DNA from: Verrucomicrobiota bacterium
Lineage (GTDB): Bacteria; Verrucomicrobiota; Verrucomicrobiia; Chthoniobacterales; UBA10450
Reading direction: 5' to 3'
Assembly: GCA_003218135.1 (NCBI GenBank)
Contig: QHNQ01000012.1
Location: 1-64,000 of the forward strand
DNA length: 64,000 nucleotides
Below the pieces are notes generated by a model. That model worked only from the letters and a program-made list of their open reading frames with translations. It did not search any database and was not told where the DNA came from. Below, in pieces: positions 33,037 to 41,237 of this stretch. Position numbers and translations under genes: made by a program. Each line of letters begins with the position of its first letter. Positions within the stretch are counted from its first letter, which is position 1.

Positions 33037-33726
33037 ATGAAGCGAAGCTTCGATCCGGCCATCCTGGAAATGATGGATCGGCCGCAGCCGGTTTCGGCCG
33101 AACTAGAGCGCGATCTAAAACGGATCCGTCAACTTAATCGCTGGTTCGGCAGCTATCGGCTTGTTTTGAGTTTTATGCGGCGCTGGATAAAACCCGGCGC
33201 GAGAATGCGCGTTGTCGATCTCGCCACCGGTTCGGGAGACATTCCGCGATTGATTGTCGATTACGCGCGAAACAGGGGCGCTCTTGTCGAGATCGCTGCC
33301 GTAGATGGCCAACCTTCGACATTGCAAATCGCCGAAGAACTGAGCACCGAATATCCGGAAATTTCCTATTGCCAGGCAAACATTCTGGAATGGGATGATG
33401 CTCAAGCCTACGACATCGCGCTTTGTTCGCTGGCGCTTCATCACTTTAGCAATGAGGATGCTGTAAAAGTTCTGCAGCGGTGCCGCGAATTGTCGCAGAA
33501 ATTTGTTCTGGTGTCGGATTTGCGGCGCGGATTTCTCCTCCGGGCCGGCGTTGATTTTCTGACCGCGCTGATTTTTCGCGAACCGATGACTCGCTTCGAC
33601 GCGTGTCTTTCCGCCCGGCGCGCATTTTCTTTCAACGAAATGCGCGAACTCGCAGTCCGGGCTGGGTGGCAAAATTTCGGTCACAAAAAATTTCGATTCG
33701 CGAGGCAGGCGCTTTGGCTGGGATAA
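33037..33726 (+). CDS. SAM-dependent methyltransferase (UbiE-like domain)
   Basis: Motif I is VVDLATGSGDIPRLIV, followed by EIAAVDGQPSTLQIA, QANILEWDDAQAYDIALCSL and ALHHFSNEDAVKVLQR. The protein has 229 residues with a charged N-terminus that resembles methyltransferases sitting next to polyketide or isoprenoid quinone-type genes. No such neighbour is visible here. The C-terminal part (FREPMTRFDACLSARRAFS, MRELAVRAGWQ) is typical of this subgroup. The substrate cannot be named. Confidence 0.87.
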   Translation: MKRSFDPAILEMMDRPQPVSAELERDLKRIRQLNRWFGSYRLVLSFMRRWIKPGARMRVVDLATGSGDIPRLIVDYARNRGALVEIAAVDGQPSTLQIAEELSTEYPEISYCQANILEWDDAQAYDIALCSLALHHFSNEDAVKVLQRCRELSQKFVLVSDLRRGFLLRAGVDFLTALIFREPMTRFDACLSARRAFSFNEMRELAVRAGWQNFGHKKFRFARQALWLG

Positions 33727-33831
33727 AACTTTACTCAGTGTTCCTGCCTCTCGTTTCAGAATAGCTCGAAATGCCTTGCAAGTTCGTGCTTGAGGCGTAA
33801 GGCAGTTCAACCTTTCAGCACACGAATACTT

Positions 33832-35226
33832 ATGCCTCTCCTGAAACCAGATCCCACCTTTTATCCGTCGCCTCGTCTGGCGATGCAGGCCCCGCCGGAA
33901 AAATACGCGTTCGTCGCGGCGCTGAACCCGCCCGGTAGCGAACTGAATGACGCGCTGCTAGTTGTAGATGTTGATCCTGCGTCCCGGATGTATGGGCTGC
34001 GCGTCGGCGAAGTGAAGATGCCAAACTTTGGCGATGAGCTGCACCACTTCGGTTGGAACGCGTGCAGCTCGGCGCTCTGCGCGTATGCGCCGCATCCGCA
34101 TGTCGAACGCCGTTACCTCGTCGTGCCCGGGATACGGTCGTCACGCATCCACATTATCGACACGAAACCGGACCCGCGAAAACCAGAGATCGTTAAGGTG
34201 CTCGAACCGAAGGAAGTTTTTTCACGCGCGAATTACTCGCGTCCGCACACCATTCATTGTGGACCGGAAGGTATTTACGTTAGCGCCCTCGGCGCGCCTA
34301 ATGGCGACGGCCCGGGCGGTATTTTCCTGCTCGATTGCGAAACATTTGAGATCCTGGGTCAGTGGGAGATGAATCGGGGTCCACAGTTTTTTCAGTACGA
34401 TTTTTGGTGGCACTTGGGCTTCGACACCTTACTCAGCAGCGAATGGGGCACGCCAAACATGATCGAAAACGGGTTGCAACCAGATCTGCTGCTCGGCAGC
34501 AAATACGGTCATCAAATGCATGTGTGGGATCTGCGCCGGCGCCGGCATCTGCAGGCACTCGATTTGGGCAAGGAACAACAGATGGTTCTCGAGATGCGTC
34601 CTGCGCATAACCCAACAAAAGCATACGGTTTCGTTAGCGTTGTCGTTTCTGTCAAAGATTTGTCGGCCTCGATTTGGCTGTGGCATCGTGGCAACGGCGC
34701 ATGGGACTTGAAGAAAGTCATCGAAATTCCCGCCGAAGCTGCGGACCCGGAAAAGCTGCCGCCAATGCTAAAAGATTTTAAAGCAGTGCCGCCACTCGTG
34801 ACCGACATCAATTTGTCGTTGGACGACAAACTCCTTTACGTCTCGTGCTGGGGAACAGGCGAGTTTTTGCAGTACGACGTATCGGACCCGTTCAATCCGA
34901 AGAAGACCGGCTCGGTACGCATCGGTGGCATAGCCAATCGTACAGCGCATCCGAAGAAGCCGGATCAACCGCTCGCGGGCGGACCGCAGATGGTGGAAGT
35001 AAGCCGCGATGGCAAACGAATCTATTTCACGAACTCGCTTTACGCGGCATGGGACGAGCAATTCTATCCCGACGGCGTGGGCAGTTGGATGGTGAAACTC
35101 GATGCGGGTCCCAATGGCGGCATGGAGTTTGATCAAAACTTTTTCCTCGAAAGCAACGACTACCGGGTTCATCAAGTGCGCCTCGAAGGAGGCGATTCCT
35201 CGAGCGATTCTTTTTGTTTTCCGTGA
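33832..35226 (+). CDS. Selenium-binding protein family (SBP56) / methanethiol oxidase-like
   Basis: The protein has the family's full length (464 residues from this start) and its blocks: LHHFGWNACSS, RRYLVVPGIRSSRIHIIDT, RPHTIHCGPEGIYVSALG, FFQYDFWWHLGFDTLLSSEW, KYGHQMHVWDLRRR and LVTDINLSLDDKLLYVSCWG. The SELENBP1/MTO family forms a beta-propeller with copper bound by histidines and oxidises methanethiol; the selenium-linked CSSC appears here as CSSAL, so that cysteine pair is not kept. The ATG at 33832 fits better than one at 33790. It overlaps the next gene by GTGA. Confidence 0.87.
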   Translation: MPLLKPDPTFYPSPRLAMQAPPEKYAFVAALNPPGSELNDALLVVDVDPASRMYGLRVGEVKMPNFGDELHHFGWNACSSALCAYAPHPHVERRYLVVPGIRSSRIHIIDTKPDPRKPEIVKVLEPKEVFSRANYSRPHTIHCGPEGIYVSALGAPNGDGPGGIFLLDCETFEILGQWEMNRGPQFFQYDFWWHLGFDTLLSSEWGTPNMIENGLQPDLLLGSKYGHQMHVWDLRRRRHLQALDLGKEQQMVLEMRPAHNPTKAYGFVSVVVSVKDLSASIWLWHRGNGAWDLKKVIEIPAEAADPEKLPPMLKDFKAVPPLVTDINLSLDDKLLYVSCWGTGEFLQYDVSDPFNPKKTGSVRIGGIANRTAHPKKPDQPLAGGPQMVEVSRDGKRIYFTNSLYAAWDEQFYPDGVGSWMVKLDAGPNGGMEFDQNFFLESNDYRVHQVRLEGGDSSSDSFCFP

Positions 35227-35867
35227 GTGAGCTCTGGCCGTGGCTGGCGGTCTTTGGGCTCGGCATTTTTCACGGCATCAACCCCGCCATGGGGTGGCTG
35301 TTCGCCGTGGCGCTGGGGCTGCAGGAACAAAAGCGTGCAGCGGTGTTCCGGGCGCTGCCGCCTATCGTGTTGGGGCACGCGCTTTCCATTGCGATAATCA
35401 TTGCCGCGGTTCTCGTGGCTCGCATCAGCTTGCCGCACCGCGCCTTGAAAATTGCCGCGGCGGCGATCCTGTTTGCCTTTGGCCTGTATCGTTTGTTTCG
35501 ATCGCGTCACCCGAACTGGGTCGGCATGCGAGTGGGTTTTGGCGACTTGACACTTTGGTCGTTTATCATGGCATCAGCGCACGGCGCAGGATTGATGCTT
35601 GTCCCGTTCTTTCTGGGATCGCCAGCTGCGCGGAACGCGCATCACCACGATTCGCACGCGCTGTCATTCGCAAATTTCAGCGCGCCTTCTCTGCTCGCAG
35701 CGTCGGTCATAGTCCACACATTGGGGTATCTTATAACGACGGCGCTGATCGCGCTTGTGGTTTACGAAAAACTTGGGGTCGCGATACTGCGCCACGCGTG
35801 GTTCAACATCGATTTGGTCTGGATGGTCGCGCTGATGGTTACCGGGGTACTCATCCTTCTCTTTTGA
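35223..35867 (+). CDS. Polytopic membrane protein coupled to the SBP56 gene
   Basis: This is about 215 residues with six or so hydrophobic segments. The motif FHGINPAMGWLFAVALGLQE lies in the first helix pair, and a histidine-rich loop (NAHHHDSHALS) stands near the middle. The layout recalls small metal-transport membrane proteins such as NicO/HupE types, but I do not recognise the family firmly. Its GTG start overlaps the stop of the SBP56 gene (GTGA), implying coupled translation, and hence a partner in copper supply or methanethiol handling (inference). Confidence 0.72.
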   Translation: MSELWPWLAVFGLGIFHGINPAMGWLFAVALGLQEQKRAAVFRALPPIVLGHALSIAIIIAAVLVARISLPHRALKIAAAAILFAFGLYRLFRSRHPNWVGMRVGFGDLTLWSFIMASAHGAGLMLVPFFLGSPAARNAHHHDSHALSFANFSAPSLLAASVIVHTLGYLITTALIALVVYEKLGVAILRHAWFNIDLVWMVALMVTGVLILLF

Positions 35868-35935
35868 TTTGCCATTGCTGGAGCTGATCAAATGGGTGAT
35901 TCGCGCATCGGAGGCAGTTGGGTAAAGCTGGCGGC

Positions 35936-36763
35936 GTGAAAATTTTGACGGCCATCGCAGAGGCACACACTGAACCGCGCGAAAAGCGACGCGTGGTAGT
36001 GCCGACAATGGGCGCGCTCCACAGAGCTCACGGCGAATTGATTCGCGTGGCGCGTGAACATGCGAGCCGCGGTGGTGAAGTAGTGGTGAGCGTTTTTGTG
36101 AATCCGCTGCAATTTGAGCCGGGAAGCGATTACGAGCGGTATCCGCGGCCGGAAAGAGCGGATGAGGATTTTTGTCGAAGCGCCGGTGTCGACTTGTTGT
36201 TCCGTCCAAGCGTTGCGGAGATGTATGCCGATGATCGTTCAGTGTTCGTCAACGAATTCTCTCTTTCGAAAATACTGGAGGGCGAATCGCGCCCCGGACA
36301 TTTTCGCGGAGTTTGTACGGTCGTCGCCAAGTTGTTCAATGTTCTTGCGCCTGACGTAGCGGTTTTTGGCGAAAAAGATTTTCAGCAATTGGTGATCATT
36401 CGCCGTATGGTGCGCGATCTCAATTTTAAGATCGACATCATCGGCGTGCCTACGGTGCGCGAAGAAGACGGATTAGCATACAGCTCGCGTAATCAGTATT
36501 TGAATTTGGAGGAACGGAAACAGGCAGCGGTCTTACATAAAGCGTTGCAGACTGCGGCGAATGCGCGCAGGAAATCCGCTGATGATATCATTGCTCTTGC
36601 GCGGAATGTGATTAACGAAGCGCCGCTGGCGCGGATCGATTATGTTGAGCTCGTCGACGCGGAAACTTTACGGCCGGTCCAAATCGCTGGATCGAACTCT
36701 GTGCTCGTGTTGGCGGTGTTCTTCGGAAAAACCCGTTTGATCGACAATATCCGGTTGGCATGA
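35936..36763 (+). CDS. panC: Pantoate--beta-alanine ligase
   Basis: The protein has the family motifs VVVPTMGALHRAHGELIRVA, SVFVNPLQFEPGSDYERYPR, FRGVCTVVAKLFNVLAPDVA, FGEKDFQQL and DGLAYSSRNQYL. It joins pantoate and beta-alanine with ATP to make pantothenate in the cytoplasm. The GTG at 35936 gives the usual N-terminus VKILTAIAEAH; a TTG at 35918 would be too close to the purine-rich stretch. Its stop overlaps the nadB start (ATGA), so the two cofactor genes form one operon. Confidence 0.95.
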   Translation: MKILTAIAEAHTEPREKRRVVVPTMGALHRAHGELIRVAREHASRGGEVVVSVFVNPLQFEPGSDYERYPRPERADEDFCRSAGVDLLFRPSVAEMYADDRSVFVNEFSLSKILEGESRPGHFRGVCTVVAKLFNVLAPDVAVFGEKDFQQLVIIRRMVRDLNFKIDIIGVPTVREEDGLAYSSRNQYLNLEERKQAAVLHKALQTAANARRKSADDIIALARNVINEAPLARIDYVELVDAETLRPVQIAGSNSVLVLAVFFGKTRLIDNIRLA

Positions 36764-38349
36764 AGGAATATGATTTCGTTGTAATCGGAAGCGGCATTGC
36801 CGGTCTCAGCTTTGCATTGAAGGCCGCGAAGCGCGGGTCGGTAGCTGTTATCACGAAACGCAAAGGCTCTGATACGAACACCGCGTGGGCGCAGGGCGGG
36901 ATCGCTTGCGTGACGAGCGATGAAGATTCATTCGAGCTGCACGTGCGCGATACGCTGGAGGCTGGCGCGGGACTCTGCAACGAAGCTGTCGTGCGCACGA
37001 TTGTCACAGAAGGTCCCGAGCGAATCCGCGAGCTCGCGGAGCTGGGCCTGCAATTCGACGAGCGCGAGATTTCCGGACATCGTGAGCTTGATCTGGGCAA
37101 AGAAGGCGGCCACTCGAAGCGGCGAGTACTGCATGTGCGAGACGCAACGGGCAAGGAGATCGAGCAGACGTTGCTGCGCGAACTGGCCAGGCAACCATAC
37201 GCCGAACTTTTGGAAAATCGGATGGCCGTGGATTTGATCACCGCATCCAAGCTCGGCTTCGCGACGGAAGACCGTTGCCTTGGTGCGTATGTTTTGGACG
37301 AGAAAACCGGTGAAGTAGAAACTATCCGGTCGGACCGGGTCGTGCTGGCGACCGGCGGTTGCGGCAAAGTTTATTTGTACACGACCAATCCGGATATCGC
37401 GACCGGAGACGGTGTGGCGATGGCGTGGCGCGCCGGCGTGGAGATCGCAAATATGGAGTTCGTCCAGTTTCATCCGACATGTCTTTTTCACCCCGAGGCG
37501 AAATCATTTCTCATTTCCGAAGCGGTGCGCGGTGAAGGCGGCATTTTGCGCAACGACCGCGGCGAAGATTTTCTGAAGCGCTACGATCCGCGTGGCTCGC
37601 TGGCGCCGCGAGACATTGTCGCGCGCGCTATCGACGCCGAGATCAAGAGGGCGGGGGCGAAGTGCGCCTTTCTGGACATCACGCACGAACCGCCGGAGTT
37701 CATTCGTGATCGTTTCCCGCACATTTATCAGACGTGTTTGCGGTTCGGCATCGACATATCGAAGCAGGCCATTCCAGTTGTTCCGGCGGCGCATTATCAA
37801 TGCGGCGGTATTAAAACTGACGTAAATGGTGCGACGAGTTTGCCAGGTCTATATGCGATTGGGGAGGTTGCCTGCACAGGTATGCACGGTGCGAACCGGC
37901 TTGCGAGCAACTCGCTGCTGGAAGGCCTGGTTGTGGCGCATCGTGCCGCAGCAGCCGCGGCGCAGGGCCGGCCGGCAAAACAAAAAATTCCGCTGCGTGA
38001 ATGGCAATCTGGGAATGTGCAGAACGTAGATGAACTCGTTGTGATTTATCACAACTGGGACGAGATCAGACGTCTCATGTGGGATTACGTAGGCATTGTG
38101 CGCACTGATAAGCGCCTACAGCGAGCGAGCGCCCGGTTAAGAAATCTCCAGCGCGAAATCCGCGAGTTCTATTGGAATTTTAAAGTATCAGTGGATCTGC
38201 TGGAGCTACGCAACCTCGCAGCGGTAGCGGCCTTAATTGTCGATTCAGCACTATGCCGGAAAGAAAGCCGCGGTCTTCATTTCACACTCGATTACCCGGA
38301 AGCGAACGATCGACAATTCAAACATGACATAGTACTGAGTCGCAGTTGA
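36760..38349 (+). CDS. nadB: L-aspartate oxidase
   Basis: This flavoprotein begins VVIGSGIAGLSFALKAA (FAD-binding) and has NTAWAQGGIACV, GHSKRRVLH, HPTCLFHPEAKSFLISEAVR and PVVPAAHYQCGGIKTDVNG, then GLYAIGEVACTGMHGANRLA. These are NadB motifs and distinguish it from succinate dehydrogenase. It oxidises aspartate to iminoaspartate, the first step of quinolinate and NAD synthesis. The 529-residue length is normal. It overlaps panC by 4 bp. Confidence 0.95.
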   Translation: MKEYDFVVIGSGIAGLSFALKAAKRGSVAVITKRKGSDTNTAWAQGGIACVTSDEDSFELHVRDTLEAGAGLCNEAVVRTIVTEGPERIRELAELGLQFDEREISGHRELDLGKEGGHSKRRVLHVRDATGKEIEQTLLRELARQPYAELLENRMAVDLITASKLGFATEDRCLGAYVLDEKTGEVETIRSDRVVLATGGCGKVYLYTTNPDIATGDGVAMAWRAGVEIANMEFVQFHPTCLFHPEAKSFLISEAVRGEGGILRNDRGEDFLKRYDPRGSLAPRDIVARAIDAEIKRAGAKCAFLDITHEPPEFIRDRFPHIYQTCLRFGIDISKQAIPVVPAAHYQCGGIKTDVNGATSLPGLYAIGEVACTGMHGANRLASNSLLEGLVVAHRAAAAAAQGRPAKQKIPLREWQSGNVQNVDELVVIYHNWDEIRRLMWDYVGIVRTDKRLQRASARLRNLQREIREFYWNFKVSVDLLELRNLAAVAALIVDSALCRKESRGLHFTLDYPEANDRQFKHDIVLSRS

Positions 38350-38471
38350 GTGAGAATGAACCCAAGAGATCTTAATGCGCTGGCCCCGGAGAGTTTTGAG
38401 ACTCCAGCAGGGAGAGAAAATTCGTCTTGCCTAAGAACGCCTAATCGGATAGAAGGTTGCGGCGTTTTGAG

Positions 38472-39311
38472 ATGAGGAGACTTCTTGCGGTTTGCTTAAG
38501 TCTGGCCGTTGCTGGCATCCCGAAAGTCTTCGGGGATGAGCAATCCACTTCTCCGTACGCGACCGCCGCAGATTTCGCCAAATACGCAATGAAATTGCGG
38601 GAGGAGGCGTTGCTCAAGGTGGAACCGCAAGTGTTTATTCCGACCAGTTCGCGACCTGCGATCCAGCGCTACCCGTGGAAGACGAACATTGTTACCACGG
38701 TGTTTTGGATCGGAGAACAAGCCGCGGGCAATAATCCAGTTCCCAACTACAGGAGCTCTTGGGACTTTAATTGGACGGCAAATTACGGGGGATACGATAA
38801 CCCAGACGCCAGTGCGCGGCGGAATTACATTCCAATAGCCTTTATTCCGAAGCAAAACCCCTTTTACTGTGCGCTCCCGTACAACGATGTTACGCATGGC
38901 CAGTTCAAGCCGGAAGCGCCGCTTGTGATCCCGTGGTTCAAGCAAGCCTATGGGGGGCAGGGACAGTCGGTGTGCTGGCATCGCTGGCTCGCCATTCGCA
39001 AAGGTAATCGCACTTGTTATGCGCAGTGGGAAGATTGCGGCCCATTTCGAACCGACCATTTCCAGTACGTCTTTGGCAATGAGCGTCCCAAACCGAACCT
39101 TAATCATGGCGCCGGTCTCGACGTTTCACCCGCAGTGCGTGATTATCTCGGATTGGCGCCGACTGACGTGACGGATTGGCAGTTCGTCGACGTACGTGAC
39201 GTCCTTCCCGGGCCGTGGCGAAGCTATGGCGAAAATAATCACTTTGTCATTGCGCGTAGTAAGAGCGAGCAGCGGGTTGTTGATCGCAGCCTGGGCGCCG
39301 CGAAGAAATAG
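38472..39311 (+). CDS. Secreted protein with probable double-psi beta-barrel domain
   Basis: A signal peptide (MRRLLAVCLSLAVAGIPKVF) is followed by ~255 residues. Motifs such as CYAQWEDCGPFRTDHFQYVF and GAGLDVSPAVRDYLGL fit the DPBB fold of RlpA/expansin-like proteins, in which D and DxSPA motifs are typical. I do not recognise a named family. It is probably periplasmic or extracellular and may act on peptidoglycan or polysaccharide; that is inferred from the fold pattern only. The ATG at 38472 gives the clean signal peptide. Confidence 0.72.
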   Translation: MRRLLAVCLSLAVAGIPKVFGDEQSTSPYATAADFAKYAMKLREEALLKVEPQVFIPTSSRPAIQRYPWKTNIVTTVFWIGEQAAGNNPVPNYRSSWDFNWTANYGGYDNPDASARRNYIPIAFIPKQNPFYCALPYNDVTHGQFKPEAPLVIPWFKQAYGGQGQSVCWHRWLAIRKGNRTCYAQWEDCGPFRTDHFQYVFGNERPKPNLNHGAGLDVSPAVRDYLGLAPTDVTDWQFVDVRDVLPGPWRSYGENNHFVIARSKSEQRVVDRSLGAAKK

Positions 39312-39370
39312 CTACGCTCTGTCTCGCCCTCCGGCGCTTCCGAACGGACACACTTTATTTAAAAACCGCT

Positions 39371-40192
39371 CTAGCCGCTCGGAGAAGGTTGTTGAGAGGG
39401 AGCAGGGGATGGAGTCGCACTTGCTGAGATGCTTTCAGCTGAATGCGGCGCGCGAGAGGGTGGCGGCGTTGCCATGCGAAGTAGTTCCGAGACCGTCACG
39501 AATTTGAACCCCTTTGCTTCCAGCGCATCCAGAGTAGAGGGCATCGCCTCGATGGTTCCCGGGTGAATATCGTGAGATAAGACAATCGAACCCCGGTGCG
39601 TCTCCTTAAGAATACGATTGCGAACCACAGCCGGGCCGGGCCGTTTCCAGTCATAGGGATCGACGTCCCAAAGAATGATCCGGTACCCAAATTCATCGTG
39701 AATCCAGCGTTTTTCGCGTGCCGTAATCGATCCATAAGGCGGCCGCAAGAGAGTTGGCCGATTGCCAGTCGCGCCTCTGATTGCGTCGTCGGTTCGGCGT
39801 AATTGACTGCGGACATTGTCGTCCGACATCTTTGCCAAGTTTGGATGCGACCAACTGTGATTGCCAATTTCGTGACCTTCGCGAGCGGCCCGCGCGACGA
39901 TTTCAGGATGTTCCGCAACGTTCTCGCCAATTACGAAGAATGTTGCCTTTATGTGATGAGCAGCCAATAGATCGAGCAATTTTGGGGTAAGCGTCGCGCT
40001 TGGTCCATCGTCAAAGGTCAGAGCAATGTAAGGTTCATCGACGTGAACTGAACTGAATGTAATGCTGTCCTCCGTTGCAACAGGGGGTTCCCGCTTTTCT
40101 GAACTCTGCGTCGGGCTTTCCTTCCCGGTTGCAAAAGCAAGCGTCGCGATGAAACCCGCAAAGCAAATGAAGTAGAAACGGAAAATAAACAT
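39371..40192 (-). CDS. Secreted polysaccharide deacetylase (NodB homology)
   Basis: A signal peptide (FRFYFICFAGFIATLAFATG) precedes the NodB domain: TFDDGPSATLTPKLLDLL (catalytic and metal Asp), EIGNHSWSHPNLAK (metal His pair), LLRPPYGSITAREKR, WDVDPYDWKRPG and GSIVLSHDIHPGT. These make up the CE4 metal centre that removes N-acetyl groups from chitin-like or peptidoglycan substrates. The proline/serine-rich tail (TPPPSRAPHSAESI) may be a linker. It is convergent with the DPBB-like gene. Confidence 0.92.
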   Translation of the reverse strand: MFIFRFYFICFAGFIATLAFATGKESPTQSSEKREPPVATEDSITFSSVHVDEPYIALTFDDGPSATLTPKLLDLLAAHHIKATFFVIGENVAEHPEIVARAAREGHEIGNHSWSHPNLAKMSDDNVRSQLRRTDDAIRGATGNRPTLLRPPYGSITAREKRWIHDEFGYRIILWDVDPYDWKRPGPAVVRNRILKETHRGSIVLSHDIHPGTIEAMPSTLDALEAKGFKFVTVSELLRMATPPPSRAPHSAESISASATPSPAPSQQPSPSG

Positions 40193-40306
40193 CGGTGAAA
40201 TGTAATTAAACGCGTGTATCTAGCAGAGGTCACCGGCTACGCAACGCGCGGTACCGCACAGCAACACCAGGAGCTGTTTCTGCGCTCCCGCAAAAGAGCC
40301 GACACC

Positions 40307-40759
40307 CTAGCCCTTCCGCAATTTCTGCAGTTGTGCGATGAATGCTTCCGGGCCGCCAGAGAAGTAACCGTCGTATTGCCACAGCTTCTGTCCACTGCTG
40401 TTTAGCACGACGATTGTAGGAAACCCGAAGACCTCGTATTGCATCGCTAGCTGCCGGTTTTGCTTTTGCAGGTCGGGACTCTGTGGCTTGCGTCGAGGAA
40501 AGTCGAGCTCTACGAGGACCAGATTGTTGTGGGCATAATCTTTAAACTGGGGTTGCGAGAAGACCTCTTTATCGAACTTGATACACCAACCACACCAGTC
40601 CGAACCGGTAAAATTAAGCAGAATGAATTTGTTATTCGTTTTCGCCTCTTCCTGCGCTTTCTTGTAATCATCCACCCAGTCAGATTGGGCCTTGGCAAAT
40701 TGCCCACAAAGGAAGACAGAAGCCGTAACTGCGAAGATAATCAGACGATAAGGTTTCAC
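40307..40759 (-). CDS. Secreted thioredoxin-fold protein
   Basis: A signal segment (YRLIIFAVTASVFLCGQFAKAQ) is followed by a thioredoxin domain with GSDWCGWCIKFDKEVF (CXXC is CGWC) and the cis-Pro loop FGFPTIVVLN. The redox motif is like DsbD gamma or TlpA-type proteins. It is probably periplasmic, acting on cytochrome or envelope disulphides (inference). The GTG at 40759 is preferred as start; the frame's longest extension (to 40864) runs into a hairpin that looks like a terminator for the upstream SWIB gene. Confidence 0.83.
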   Translation of the reverse strand: MKPYRLIIFAVTASVFLCGQFAKAQSDWVDDYKKAQEEAKTNNKFILLNFTGSDWCGWCIKFDKEVFSQPQFKDYAHNNLVLVELDFPRRKPQSPDLQKQNRQLAMQYEVFGFPTIVVLNSSGQKLWQYDGYFSGGPEAFIAQLQKLRKG

Positions 40760-40847
40760 TTCACCATTTTCGATGTGATTACAGTTCAGCGCAAGGGCGG
40801 TACGGCGCACCGCCGCTGCGGCAATCATTTTTTTACCAAGCCTCGCA

Positions 40848-40875
40848 ATAGCCCGGCGCAACAACGCCGGGCTAT
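40848..40875 (-). terminator. Perfect 11-bp hairpin downstream of the SWIB gene
   Basis: ATAGCCCGGCG and CGCCGGGCTAT form a perfect stem closed by CAACAA, 17 bp after the stop of the minus-strand SWIB gene. No run of Ts follows it on the minus strand, so it is a strong stem-loop that probably helps end or stabilise that transcript, but it is not a classical Rho-independent terminator. Confidence 0.55.
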
Positions 40876-40892
40876 CGACGAATAACCGAAAT

Positions 40893-41174
40893 CTAACGCA
40901 GATGTTTCGAGACGAGCTTCGTCATCTCGAACATGCTCACCTGGCTCTTGCCATTAAATACGGGCCTTAGTGAGTCGTCGGCGTTGATCATGGTTCTTTT
41001 CTTTTTATCTTGGCAACCATGCTTCTTGATGTAGTTCCAGAGCTTCTTTGTTAGCTCGGAGCGTGGTAGCGGCTGCGACCCGACAATGGCAGAGAGCTTG
41101 TCATCAGGTTGAACCGGTCTCATGAAGGCTGGATTCGGTTTGCGCTTGGAAGTTTTCTTTTTGGTTTTCGGCAT
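40893..41174 (-). CDS. SWIB/MDM2 domain protein
   Basis: This 93-residue protein has a Lys-rich tail at the N-terminus (MPKTKKKTSKRKPNPAF) and a SWIB/MDM2 fold: MRPVQPDDKLSAIVGSQPLP, RSELTKKLWNYIKKHGCQD and KRTMINADDSLRPVF. SWIB proteins occur in Chlamydiae and some Verrucomicrobia and are thought to bind DNA or chromatin-like complexes. The length and start ATG are as usual. Its role here is unknown; it is followed by a stem-loop at 40848. Confidence 0.9.
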   Translation of the reverse strand: MPKTKKKTSKRKPNPAFMRPVQPDDKLSAIVGSQPLPRSELTKKLWNYIKKHGCQDKKKRTMINADDSLRPVFNGKSQVSMFEMTKLVSKHLR

Positions 41175-41237
41175 GGAGGCTGACTAACGTTTCGTTTGCG
41201 AGAGAGCAAGACTAAATTTTAGGCAAATCCATTTTTT

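Noticed and set aside
35240-35887. Plus-strand open frame of ~215 codons in another frame of the membrane-protein gene
   Set aside because: The overlapping frame at 35223 has clear membrane helices and a coupled start; this one is Arg/His-rich without any domain.
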